Assembly (NCBI GenBank): GCA_050295975.1
Contig: JBNKQR010000001.1
Span: 62,001-126,000 of the forward strand
Source of the DNA: JAPHTQ01 sp050295975
Lineage (GTDB): Bacteria > Pseudomonadota > Gammaproteobacteria > Thiohalomonadales > Thiohalomonadaceae
Direction: 5' to 3'
Length of the DNA stretch: 64,000 nt
The translations under genes were made by a program, and so were the position numbers. The first letter of the stretch is position 1, and every line of letters begins with the position of its first letter. A model generated the notes under the pieces. That model saw nothing but the letters and a program-made list of their open reading frames with translations, was not told the DNA's origin and did not search any database. Shown one piece after another: positions 17,433 through 25,848 of this stretch.

Positions 17433-18329
17433 ATGAAGCTTTCACTCGGTCCCATTCTCTACTTCTGGCCTCGTGAGCAGGTTCTGGAGTTTTATCGTCA
17501 GGCCGCAGAGTGGCCAGTCGATACGGTTTACCTCGGTGAGGTGGTCTGTTCTCGTCGCAATGCGTTGAAGCTGGAAGACTGGTTGCAGATCGCCGAAGAA
17601 CTCACCGCCGCAGGCAAAGAGGTGGTGCTCTCCACCCTGGCACTGATGGAAGCAGACTCGGAACTTAAGCGCATGCGTCGCATCGCCGCGAACGGTCGCT
17701 TTCTGGTCGAGGCCAACGACATGGCCGCGGTACATGCGGTGGCGGGCAAGGTGCCCTTTGTTGCTGGGCCGCACCTTAATGCCTACAACCACGAAACACT
17801 AAAACTGTTTCATGATCTTGGCGCGAAGCGCTGGGTGATGCCAGTAGAACTGTCACAGGAATCGTTGCAGTCGATCATGGCGGGCCTGCCGGAAGGCATG
17901 GAGACCGAAGTGTTTGGTTTTGGTCGCATGCCACTCGCCTTCTCTGCACGCTGTTTTGTTGCGCGTGCTGCCGGTCTTCCCAAAGACGACTGTCAGTTGC
18001 GCTGCATGGCCTACAGTGACGGCCTGCTGCTTCAGTCGCAGGACGAAAAAGAGTTCCTCGCCATGAACGGCATTCAAACCCTCTCCGCCAGTGCCGCTAC
18101 TCTGTTGGCCGAAGTACCGCAACTCAAATCTATGGGTGTCGATCTGCTGCGCCTTTCTCCCCAGTCACGCGACATGGATCGTGTGGTACAACTCTTTGCC
18201 GAAGCGATGAATAGCGAACTCATTACAGAAGAGGGCGTTGCGATGCTGGAAAAGATCGCTATCGGTGAAATTAGTAATGGCTTCTGGCATGGCACCGCCG
18301 GGATGGACAGGTTGTCTATTTCCCACTAG
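17433..18329 (+). CDS. ubiV: UbiV, O2-independent ubiquinone biosynthesis protein (peptidase U32 family)
   Basis: A 298-residue U32-family protein, partner of UbiU. The four cluster cysteines of E. coli UbiV are matched: one near residue 37 (EVVCSRRNALK) and three in SARCFVARAAG...DDCQLRCMAY. The ATG at 17433 follows AAGGGG at a suitable distance, and that ribosome site lies just outside the inserted repeat element, so translation is intact. Confidence 0.95.
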   Translation: MKLSLGPILYFWPREQVLEFYRQAAEWPVDTVYLGEVVCSRRNALKLEDWLQIAEELTAAGKEVVLSTLALMEADSELKRMRRIAANGRFLVEANDMAAVHAVAGKVPFVAGPHLNAYNHETLKLFHDLGAKRWVMPVELSQESLQSIMAGLPEGMETEVFGFGRMPLAFSARCFVARAAGLPKDDCQLRCMAYSDGLLLQSQDEKEFLAMNGIQTLSASAATLLAEVPQLKSMGVDLLRLSPQSRDMDRVVQLFAEAMNSELITEEGVAMLEKIAIGEISNGFWHGTAGMDRLSISH

Positions 18330-18443
18330 TCGTACCAGCAATCTGCACAGGTTGTTTTCATTGGGTTTGTAACTCAATTAGAATTTCCACTATGTGTTTG
18401 TGGCGCTTTGCGCCTGTTTCTCAATTTTCCAACAGGTCTGTGC

Positions 18444-19721
18444 ATGGAGTCATTCGAAAAACTCTCGAAAAGTATCACCAGACAGATCAATCGTTCCCGT
18501 AAAAAGGTAACGATACTGTTTACTGATATTGAAGACTCCACCGGATACTGGGATCGACATGGTGATGTGAAGGGACGGATGATGGTCAACGTGCATAACC
18601 GTCTCGCCTTTCCTGTAATACAACACTTCAATGGCCGGGTCATCAAAACCATTGGCGACTCCATCATGGCCTCTTTCAAATATCCCGATGATGCAGTTAA
18701 TGCCGCCGTTGCCATTCAGCAGGTATTGAGTAAGCAGCGTAAAGAGGATGCGGATTTTCAGTTAAGGGTACGCATCGGCATCCACACCGGTGAGGCGATT
18801 GTCGAAGATGGTGATGTCTTCGGTAACGTTGTGAATACTGCGGCAAGACTTGAAGGAAAAGGCAAGGGCAACGAGATTCTGCTCTCATACAACACCGCTT
18901 CGGAACTACACGCCAAGCGCTTTGGCCTGGTTAAACATGGCAAGGTGCTGCTCAAGGGTAAGAGCCGGGAGATCACCGTTTATAAATGCAACTGGCGTGA
19001 AATCAAAGATCTCACCGCAGATATTCGCTACCACGGCTGGCTGCCATTAGTGCCGAAACAGAAGCGAGATATCCTCATCTATATGCTGTCGTTCGCAGCC
19101 GTGTTTTATCTCATCTATCTCAAATACCTGCGGTTCTTCATCGCCGACTCAGAAGATGCAGCACTAATATTTTTAAATCCTGAGCGATTGCTGTTGCAGG
19201 AGCCAGCATGGTTAGGCACAACCATTGGTGTCCCCCTTGTATTGCTTATGTTGCTGTTTAATTCACGCTCCATACCAGGATTCCTGCTGCACATCATCAA
19301 GGGCGGCTTCGGTTTCGCCACCGCCTTTCTAGTGGTCTGGATGTCATTGCATTACGTCGATCTTGATCGGGACAAACAGTGGAATGAAATTCTGTATGAG
19401 TCAAAGCATCTGTTCGTGCAGGTCGAAGATGACAAGGCACCGATCTATAAGAATCCCAATATCGATGCGAAAGTATTGAAAGTCACCAGCGTGAATGACC
19501 TGTTGTTGCTCTCTGATGTGAAAACCGTAAAGGGATACACCTGGAACAAGGTGTTAATCGCACCCGGCCAGTACGGCTGGATGGAGCGAATGACGCCACG
19601 TGGTCGACGGGTCACCCTGACTGATAAATTCTACTTCCGCTTTAAAGATCTCTACCCGTTTATCTTCGGCCTGCTCGGCTTCCTTTGGGGTGTGGTGGAT
19701 TTTCGTATCAAACCTGCGTGA
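18444..19721 (+). CDS. Membrane class III adenylate cyclase with SH3-like periplasmic domain
   Basis: A 425-residue protein. The N-terminal catalytic domain (about 20-180) has metal ligands D28 and D72, adenine-specifying K68 and D124, and transition-state N131 and R135, so it should be an active adenylate cyclase. Three hydrophobic segments follow (about 208-230, 256-272, 280-305), then an SH3b-like stretch (about 320-385, with DDKAPIYKNPNIDAKVL and YGWM) and a last membrane segment (about 402-420). This places the SH3b domain in the periplasm. The order cyclase-membrane-SH3b-membrane is unusual. The start at 18444 has AGG upstream; an earlier ATG (18408) adds 12 residues. Its cAMP could feed the Crp/Vfr protein at 54.9 kb. 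Confidence 0.85.
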   Translation: MESFEKLSKSITRQINRSRKKVTILFTDIEDSTGYWDRHGDVKGRMMVNVHNRLAFPVIQHFNGRVIKTIGDSIMASFKYPDDAVNAAVAIQQVLSKQRKEDADFQLRVRIGIHTGEAIVEDGDVFGNVVNTAARLEGKGKGNEILLSYNTASELHAKRFGLVKHGKVLLKGKSREITVYKCNWREIKDLTADIRYHGWLPLVPKQKRDILIYMLSFAAVFYLIYLKYLRFFIADSEDAALIFLNPERLLLQEPAWLGTTIGVPLVLLMLLFNSRSIPGFLLHIIKGGFGFATAFLVVWMSLHYVDLDRDKQWNEILYESKHLFVQVEDDKAPIYKNPNIDAKVLKVTSVNDLLLLSDVKTVKGYTWNKVLIAPGQYGWMERMTPRGRRVTLTDKFYFRFKDLYPFIFGLLGFLWGVVDFRIKPA

Positions 19722-20021
19722 ACCGTTCGAAATATGGTCACTCCACTTCGAAGTGGCAGCACTCGGCCATGAGCGGGCATTGATGTGATTAGTAGATAGC
19801 AGCCGCTATGTGGCTTAAAGCAGCCTATCTACCCAACATGAAATAAACATTGTCCCCGGAAGTCGGAACATGGAACTCGTGGTGTAACCCATTGCCTCTA
19901 TTTCCTGATGGCTTCCATGGTCTGTATAGCTACTGTAGAATAAAAGTCGTAAGGCATTGGGGACGAAATCCCTGGTGCTGTGGGTGAAACCACAATTGTC
20001 CAACGAAACTGGAGAAAAACT
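19722..20021. other. Intergenic region with repeat remnants
   Basis: No gene is supported here. GTAGATAG (19792-19799) and CTATCTAC (19825-19832) form a perfect inverted repeat around GCAGCCGCTATGTGGC, resembling dispersed palindromic repeats. The stretch is AT-richer than its surroundings. GGAG at 20011-20014 is the ribosome site of the next gene. Confidence 0.4.
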
Positions 20022-20597
20022 ATGTCTCAATTACCATCCTATTCCACTCTGTTTTCTACCCTGTACGATGAGCAAGCACCAATTGGACATCTGGGAAGGG
20101 GAACTCACTACTCTGTTTTTCGCAGCGTCGAATGGCTCAATGTCGAGAGAAAACCTTTAATCAAACCACAGATCCATGATTTTGCCATCATTTGGGATGA
20201 GGACCATGACACTCGTGTAATTCAGGCTGTAGAGCAAATCTACATGTCTGGACTGTTGTCACCAGTGCAGTTTATCGGCGAGAGAAAGGGGACGCTGACT
20301 GTGCTTGTAGCTGCTAGGTTCTGGGGTTACTCGTCAGAGAGCGAGTTTGGTGAGTACGTGAAGCAGATCTCTGAAGTATCTCTTATGCATGATGATCCTT
20401 GGCCTGTAGAAGTTGGACTTTTTGACCGTTCTCCGGCAATGGGAATGGATTTTTTTCCTGGAACACACTCTCAGGATGAAATGCATCATCAGTGTGATTC
20501 AAAAGGGATTATCAACGACAATGAGCATCGTGTTCTCACATACCTAAAAAACGTTGATTCATTATGGGGCCTTGGTACGAAGGACTATATAATGTGA
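20022..20597 (+). CDS. Orphan protein of unknown function
   Basis: A 191-residue soluble protein with no motif I recognise, no signal peptide and no membrane segment. It starts at 20022 with GGAG seven bases upstream; an alternative ATG 42 bases earlier lacks a ribosome site. The sequence (IIWDEDHDTRVIQAVEQIYMSGLLSPVQFIGERKGTLTVL) looks like a small alpha/beta fold. The gene is AT-richer than its neighbours, is flanked by repeat-like sequence and a hairpin terminator, and may be acquired. Confidence 0.6.
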   Translation: MSQLPSYSTLFSTLYDEQAPIGHLGRGTHYSVFRSVEWLNVERKPLIKPQIHDFAIIWDEDHDTRVIQAVEQIYMSGLLSPVQFIGERKGTLTVLVAARFWGYSSESEFGEYVKQISEVSLMHDDPWPVEVGLFDRSPAMGMDFFPGTHSQDEMHHQCDSKGIINDNEHRVLTYLKNVDSLWGLGTKDYIM

Positions 20598-20623
20598 GAA
20601 AAGGGGCTATATGACCCCTTTTC
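20598..20623 (+). terminator. Hairpin terminator after the orphan gene
   Basis: GAAAAGGGG and CCCCTTTTC pair around an 8-base loop directly after the stop codon. A GTGGGGTCAG motif at about 20670, common near REP-type repeats, follows. Confidence 0.7.
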
Positions 20624-20699
20624 AATGAGTTGGTCTGTAGCTTGTTGGTGGCCATTTCATCCATAAATAAGTGGGGTCAGATGAAACTTTTCTAGACGC

Positions 20700-21188
20700 C
20701 TACCCCAACTTCGGCATCGGCAACCGGCTTGCCCGGTTAGCGACCTTCTCCAGAATCCCACCAATCCGTGCACCGAACACCGCGTCGAAATGGGCGCGGC
20801 TGTCGAACTCCATTCCATCAAGCATGTTCTTCAGGTAAAGCCCCGCTTCGGTTTCCCCTTCCAGCGCCAGGGTGCGATTGAAGAAGAGGGTGTCCGGGTC
20901 TTCGGCGCGACTTGCTAGCAGCCAGAAGTGTTCCAGTTTCCCACTGATGCGCACGTTCCAGTCGTCGCTGGTGGTGCGGTGTAGTTTGCGATCACGGATC
21001 TGGAATGCCAGCTCACTCCGGCTATCGCTGATTTTAATCGCCAGCTTTTTCCCTTCCAGCTCTTCCAGTTGTTCGCTGACCGGTTGTCCTTTCAACAGGT
21101 GGTTGAACAGGCGGCTCAGCAGTTCACTGTGTACGGCGTCGGGTGCGCTGCGTAACAGCAGGGAGATGGGTTTGAGTGGTGGCTGCAT
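20700..21188 (-). CDS. ubiT: UbiT, SCP2-domain ubiquinone accessory factor
   Basis: A 162-residue protein with an SCP2 sterol-carrier-like domain, homologous to E. coli UbiT (YhbT), which binds lipid intermediates for the O2-independent ubiquinone pathway with UbiU and UbiV. The start at 21188 (MQPPLKP) is preferred over 21212: AGAGGA lies at the right distance, and the predicted promoter places the transcript start near 21208, downstream of the alternative ATG. It is separated from ubiU/ubiV by the cyclase and orphan genes but shares the FNR-type control. Confidence 0.9.
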   Translation of the reverse strand: MQPPLKPISLLLRSAPDAVHSELLSRLFNHLLKGQPVSEQLEELEGKKLAIKISDSRSELAFQIRDRKLHRTTSDDWNVRISGKLEHFWLLASRAEDPDTLFFNRTLALEGETEAGLYLKNMLDGMEFDSRAHFDAVFGARIGGILEKVANRASRLPMPKLG

Positions 21189-21214
21189 AGGGGTGTCCTC
21201 TCGTCTGGCCATCG

Positions 21215-21257
21215 ATTATGACAAAGGCGGCCCCGGTTCTGTATTGATTTATGTCAA
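21215..21257 (-). promoter_or_regulatory. FNR-type promoter of ubiT
   Basis: TTGAT-TTAT-GTCAA (21244-21257) matches the FNR/Dnr consensus at 9 of 10 positions. On the minus strand a CATAAT -10 box (21215-21220) lies 33 bases from the box centre, which is the spacing of a class II FNR-activated promoter with the box near -41.5. Confidence 0.75.
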
Positions 21258-21362
21258 TGTATTGGATTTGATGTTTTTCGGGGCCATCTTATGGAGATGT
21301 CATTGGCAATTGCCCGGGCTTGCCGTTAGCCTTGGGCGATAACCGAGTTACGGGGTCCGAAG

Positions 21363-23588
21363 ATGGCTGAAGAGCAGATTGTCCGACTGTCGATTGGCGG
21401 CATGAGCTGCGCCGGTTGCGTCGCGGCAGTGGAGAAGGCGCTCAATGCGGTGCCGGGTGTAGACGAAGCGAGTGTTAACTTCGCCGAACATACGGCGCAG
21501 GTGAATGGCGGGGTCGATAGCGCCACCCTGATCCAGGCGGTGAAGGACGCCGGTTACGATGCGGCAGAGCTGAAGAGTCTGGAGGAGGAGCAGGGTGAGC
21601 GTGAGCTGCGCGAGCAGGCCGAATACCGCAGGCTGCTAAAGCAGTCCGCTGTGGCGGCGGTGGTCGGCTTCCCGCTGATGGGCGCCGGGATGGCGGGTCT
21701 GTTGCCCACTCTAGCCCAGGGGCAGGTTTTCTGGCTCGCTATCGGCGTGCTGACTCTGGCGGCGATGCTCTACGCCGGTCGCCACTTCTACGTGGGTGCC
21801 TGGAAGCAGTTCCGCCACCACAACGCCAATATGGATACCCTTATTGCCATGGGCACCGGCTCCGCCTGGATCTATTCGATGGCGATCACCCTCTTTCCCG
21901 ATAGTGTCCCGACCCTGGCACAGCACGCCTATTTCGAGGCGGCGACCATCATCATCGCCCTGATCAACTTCGGCTCGGCGCTGGAGACCCGCGCCCGGGG
22001 CAAGACCTCCGAGGCGATCCGCCGACTGGTCGGCCTGCAACCACGCACTGCGCGGGTGGTGCGTGATGGTAAAGAGATGGATGTGCCGATCCTTGAGGTG
22101 GGGCTGGACGAAACCCTGCGGGTGCGTCCTGGCGAGCGCATCCCGGTGGACGGGGTGATCATCGACGGTGATTCCTACATCGATGAATCGATGATCAGCG
22201 GTGAGCCGCTACCGGTGGGCAAGCACGTGGGCGACGAGGTGATCGGCGGCACCATCAACACCTCCGGCACCTTCCTCTATCAGGCCAAACGGATCGGTAA
22301 GGACACGGTGCTGGCGCGGATCATCGAAATGGTGCGCAGCGCCCAGGCGAGTAAGCCCTCTATTGGGCGTCTGGCCGACAAGGTGGCGGGGATATTTGTT
22401 CCTTCTGTTTTAATTATCGCGGTGCTTACCTTCCTTGCCTGGTTCAATTTTGGACCCGGGCTGAGCTACGCCATCGTCGCCACCATGACTGTGCTGATCA
22501 TCGCCTGTCCCTGTGCACTGGGTTTGGCGACACCGATCTCGATCATGGTCGGGGTGGGCAAGGCGGCGGAGTACGGCATTCTGATCCGCAATGGTGAAGC
22601 GTTGCAGCAGGCGGGCAAACTGGATCTGGTGGTGCTGGACAAGACCGGCACGGTTACCGAGGGCAAGCCGCAACTCACCGATGTGATTCCCTTTCAGGGT
22701 TCGGATGCTGAGCAACTATTGGCCATTGCCGCGGCGGTGGAGGCGGGCTCTGAACACCCACTGGGTGCAGCCATTGTTGCCAGTGCTGAAGCGAAGAATC
22801 TGGAAAAGCTGGAGATGCACTCCTTCGAGTCGATCAGCGGCCACGGGGTGCAGGCGATGATGAATCAACAGATCGTACGCCTCGGCACTCTCAAATGGAT
22901 GCAGGAGAACAAGGTGTTTCTCGGTCACCTGGAAGTGGATGGACAGCTCCTTGCCGCCGAGGGCAAGACACCAATCTACATGGCGCTCAATGAAACCGGT
23001 GCAGCAGTGCTAGCGGTGGCTGATCCGATTAAGCAGGATTCCGCCGCCGCCGTGGCGCGTCTACACAAGGAAGGATTGAGAGTCGTAATGCTCACCGGTG
23101 ATCACAAGGCAACCGCTGAAGCAGTGGCGAAACAGGTGGGCATCGACGCCGTGATCGCCGAGGTGTTACCCGAGGAGAAGGATAAACACATCGAACGCCT
23201 GCAACAGCAGGGTTTTTGTGTGGCGATGGTGGGAGATGGGATTAACGATGCCCCGGCGCTGGCACGTGCCGATGCGGGCTTTGCTATTGGCACCGGCACC
23301 GACGTGGCTATCGAAAGCGCGGATATCACACTGATGCGCGGTTCATTGCACGGGGTGGTCGATGCCATTGCTATCTCCAAAGCGACGGTGCGCAATATCA
23401 AACAGAATCTCTTCGGTGCCTTTGTTTATAACAGCCTCGGTATTCCGGTTGCCGCAGGCATTCTCTATCCCTTCATCGGTATGCTGCTTAATCCGATGAT
23501 CGCCGGTGCGGCGATGGCGCTCTCCTCTTTCACCGTCGTGAGTAACGCCAACCGCCTGCGTTTGTTCAAAACCGGAGGTGGCAAATGA
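21363..23588 (+). CDS. copA: Copper-exporting P-type ATPase
   Basis: A 741-residue P1B-type ATPase for Cu(I) export across the inner membrane. It has one N-terminal heavy-metal domain (GGMSCAGCVAAVEKAL), the TGE-equivalent SGEPLPV actuator motif, the transmembrane metal motif CPC (IACPCALGLATP), the phosphorylated Asp in DKTGTVTEG, the HP locus (SEHPLG) and the hinge GDGINDAPAL. Later-membrane YN and MxxSS residues (VYNSLG, MALSSF) mark Cu(I) specificity. The gene is divergent from ubiT, and its stop overlaps the start of a 23-residue membrane peptide. Confidence 0.95.
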   Translation: MAEEQIVRLSIGGMSCAGCVAAVEKALNAVPGVDEASVNFAEHTAQVNGGVDSATLIQAVKDAGYDAAELKSLEEEQGERELREQAEYRRLLKQSAVAAVVGFPLMGAGMAGLLPTLAQGQVFWLAIGVLTLAAMLYAGRHFYVGAWKQFRHHNANMDTLIAMGTGSAWIYSMAITLFPDSVPTLAQHAYFEAATIIIALINFGSALETRARGKTSEAIRRLVGLQPRTARVVRDGKEMDVPILEVGLDETLRVRPGERIPVDGVIIDGDSYIDESMISGEPLPVGKHVGDEVIGGTINTSGTFLYQAKRIGKDTVLARIIEMVRSAQASKPSIGRLADKVAGIFVPSVLIIAVLTFLAWFNFGPGLSYAIVATMTVLIIACPCALGLATPISIMVGVGKAAEYGILIRNGEALQQAGKLDLVVLDKTGTVTEGKPQLTDVIPFQGSDAEQLLAIAAAVEAGSEHPLGAAIVASAEAKNLEKLEMHSFESISGHGVQAMMNQQIVRLGTLKWMQENKVFLGHLEVDGQLLAAEGKTPIYMALNETGAAVLAVADPIKQDSAAAVARLHKEGLRVVMLTGDHKATAEAVAKQVGIDAVIAEVLPEEKDKHIERLQQQGFCVAMVGDGINDAPALARADAGFAIGTGTDVAIESADITLMRGSLHGVVDAIAISKATVRNIKQNLFGAFVYNSLGIPVAAGILYPFIGMLLNPMIAGAAMALSSFTVVSNANRLRLFKTGGGK

Positions 23589-23656
23589 TCTGGACTAATC
23601 TCGCCGGGCTGCTGCTGATCGGTTTGATTGTGTGGTGGTTTTGGTTATCGGATTAA
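23585..23656 (+). CDS. 23-residue membrane peptide overlapping copA
   Basis: ATG at 23585 overlaps the copA stop (ATGA) and opens a 23-codon frame, MIWTNLAGLLLIGLIVWWFW then LSD, a single hydrophobic helix. Translational coupling and the clean membrane composition support a real product. From memory a very similar helix starts some cupredoxin-domain proteins found next to copA; here no cupredoxin follows, so this may be a stand-alone relative or a remnant. Confidence 0.6.
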   Translation: MIWTNLAGLLLIGLIVWWFWLSD

Positions 23657-23768
23657 TGAAGGGTAAACCTCCACCAGGTCGCGAATACAAAACGGATCCC
23701 TTTGCTATGCTTGAGTGATGTGAGTGCCTGGCGATAACGCCATTAGCACCGGGGGGAATTACTCAAGC

Positions 23769-25166
23769 ATGGATAGTGCCGTCACGACAGCGCGGATGAG
23801 CGAAGCCATCGGTACCATTACCGAGGTGCATGGCCCGGTGGTGGTCGTTCATTGTCACGCTCTACCACCGTTGCATCAGGCGCTCACCGCGGAACTGGAC
23901 GGTGAAGCCTTCCTCTTCGAGGTGCATCAGCATCTCGATTCCCATCATATTCGAGCCATTACTCTGCACAGCTCCAGTGGGCTGCATCGTGGCATGCAGG
24001 TCTACGACAGCGGCGGCCCGTTGCGTGTGCCGGTTACACCGGATTGTCTGGGACGACTGGTGAATGCCTTCGGCGAACCGCTCGATGGTGAGGTGGCGTT
24101 AAAGACCGATGAATTCAGAAATATTCACGCCAAGCCTCCAGCGTTACACGAGGCGGTGGGTGTGGGTGAAATTCTTGAAACCGGGATCAAAGTTATCGAT
24201 CTACTCTGCCCCTTTATCGAAGGCGGCAAGACCGGACTTTTCGGCGGGGCCGGGGTAGGTAAGACGGTACTGGTGATGGAATTTATGCACGCCATTGCCA
24301 CTATCCATCAGGGTGTGTCGGTGTTTGCCGGGGTCGGCGAGCGTATCCGCGAGGGTCACGAGCTGTGGCACGAAATGCAGAAGGCGGGGGTGATGCCCCA
24401 CACCTTGATGCTGTTTGGTCAGATGGACGAATCGCCCGGGGTGCGTTTCCGTGTTGGGCTCTCTGCTTTGACCTATGCGGAGTACCTGCGCGATACCCTT
24501 GGTAAAGAGGTGTTGTTTGTGGTCGACAACATCTTCCGCTTTGTCCAGGCGGGTAGTGAAATCTCCAGTCTACTTGGGCGTATGCCTGCCACCGTAGGCT
24601 ACCAGCCAACACTGCGTACCGAGGTGGCAGAACTGCAAGACCGCATTCTCTCCACACAGCGCGGCGGTGTTACCTCGGTACAGGCGGTCTATGTCCCCGC
24701 TGATGACATGAGTGACCCGGCGGTTAACGCCATTCTCAACCACCTCGACACCACCGTTATCCTCGCCCGCGGTCAGGCCGCCAAGGGGATCTATCCGGCG
24801 GTGGACCCACTCCGTTCCAGCAGCAAACAGATGGATCGACACACCCTTGGCGAACGCCACTACGGGGTTGCCGAAGGGGTGCGTGAGGCACTGGCCCGTT
24901 ATGCAGAGCTGGAGAACATCATCGCCATGCTCGGTATCGAAGAGCTCTCGCCGACGGATCGCTTAACCGTCATGCGTGCACGCAAGCTGCAACGCTATCT
25001 CACCCAACCATTCCAGGTAACGGCGGCCTACACCGGGATGAAGGGGCAGTCGGTAAAACTGGAAGACACCATCGACGATTGCGAGGCCTTCCTGCGTGGT
25101 GAATATGACGATGTCCCAGAGGAGCGGTGTTACATGCGTGGCAGCATGAAGGAGCAGCCGGTATGA
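23769..25166 (+). CDS. atpD: N-ATPase beta subunit
   Basis: Catalytic beta subunit of a second, N-type F1Fo ATPase. P-loop GGAGVGKT is intact, as are VGERIREGHELWHEM, the VVDNIFRF Walker B and GRMPATVGYQPTL. About 465 residues from the chosen ATG at 23769; another ATG at 23796 is possible because the extra residues are not conserved in beta subunits. The operon begins with atpD and runs D-C-Q-B-E-F-A-G, the N-ATPase order and unlike the housekeeping operon. No promoter is assigned in the 110 bases after the copA-linked peptide. Confidence 0.93.
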   Translation: MDSAVTTARMSEAIGTITEVHGPVVVVHCHALPPLHQALTAELDGEAFLFEVHQHLDSHHIRAITLHSSSGLHRGMQVYDSGGPLRVPVTPDCLGRLVNAFGEPLDGEVALKTDEFRNIHAKPPALHEAVGVGEILETGIKVIDLLCPFIEGGKTGLFGGAGVGKTVLVMEFMHAIATIHQGVSVFAGVGERIREGHELWHEMQKAGVMPHTLMLFGQMDESPGVRFRVGLSALTYAEYLRDTLGKEVLFVVDNIFRFVQAGSEISSLLGRMPATVGYQPTLRTEVAELQDRILSTQRGGVTSVQAVYVPADDMSDPAVNAILNHLDTTVILARGQAAKGIYPAVDPLRSSSKQMDRHTLGERHYGVAEGVREALARYAELENIIAMLGIEELSPTDRLTVMRARKLQRYLTQPFQVTAAYTGMKGQSVKLEDTIDDCEAFLRGEYDDVPEERCYMRGSMKEQPV

Positions 25167-25573
25167 ATAGTTTTACCCTGCACCTGCATGACAGTACCCA
25201 GAGTGAACACATCGACGGGGTGCTCTCCTTTGTCGGAGAAGATGCCAGCGGTAGCTTTGGGATATTAGCCAACCATGCGCGAATGATGACGACCCTGGTC
25301 TATGGTCTGGCCCGTTTTCGTACCGGTAGTAATGCGCCCTGGCAATATCTGGCGATGCCCGGCGCGGTACTCTGGTTTAGTGATAACACCTTGAGCATCT
25401 GCTGTCGCCACTATCTGCGCGACGAAAATTACGAACGCATTTCACATCGCATTGGTGATGAGTTGCTGGCAGAAGAGCAGGAACTGCATGCATTGCACGA
25501 AAGTCTGCAACAGATGGAAGAGGCGATGATTAAACAGATGTGGGCACTGGGTCAGAAAGGGGTGCATCTGTAA
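25163..25573 (+). CDS. atpC: N-ATPase epsilon subunit
   Basis: A 136-residue epsilon subunit with the N-terminal beta-sandwich (LHLHDSTQSEHIDGVLSFVGEDASGSFGILANHARMMTTL region) and a C-terminal helix pair. ATG at 25163 overlaps the atpD stop (ATGA). N-ATPase epsilon genes lie directly after atpD, as here, rather than at the end of the operon. Confidence 0.88.
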   Translation: MNSFTLHLHDSTQSEHIDGVLSFVGEDASGSFGILANHARMMTTLVYGLARFRTGSNAPWQYLAMPGAVLWFSDNTLSICCRHYLRDENYERISHRIGDELLAEEQELHALHESLQQMEEAMIKQMWALGQKGVHL

Positions 25574-25848
25574 TGGAAGATGAACGGCAGAAGCTTCGTC
25601 ACGAGGTGGAACACCAGGTGGAGCGGATGAAGCAGGCGGAGAAAGACCGCAGTACGGTGCTGGCGCAATCGGTCTTCCTTGGCACGCTCGGTCTGGTATT
25701 CGTGTTGCCGATTGTGGCGGGTGCCTATCTTGGTCGATGGCTGGATGAGTTGCTGGCCGAGTATGCGATCAACTGGACACTCAATTTGCTGTTTCTCGGT
25801 ATTGCCATCGGCGCGATCAATGTCTGGCTGTTGATCAGGAGAGAGTAG
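25573..25848 (+). CDS. atpQ: N-ATPase small membrane protein AtpQ (AtpI-like)
   Basis: A 91-residue protein with a charged, probably helical N-terminus and two membrane helices (SVFLGTLGLVFVLPIVAGAYLG and LNLLFLGIAIGAINVWLLI). It matches the AtpI/AtpZ-like AtpQ position between atpC and the Fo genes. Start ATG (25573) overlaps the atpC stop and its stop overlaps the GTG of atpB. In N-ATPase operons a second small gene, atpR, normally follows; there is no room for it here. Confidence 0.8.
   Translation: MEDERQKLRHEVEHQVERMKQAEKDRSTVLAQSVFLGTLGLVFVLPIVAGAYLGRWLDELLAEYAINWTLNLLFLGIAIGAINVWLLIRRE

Noticed and set aside
19815..20030. 71-codon minus-strand frame before the orphan gene
   Set aside because: Overlaps the ribosome site of the plus-strand gene, and lacks its own signals.
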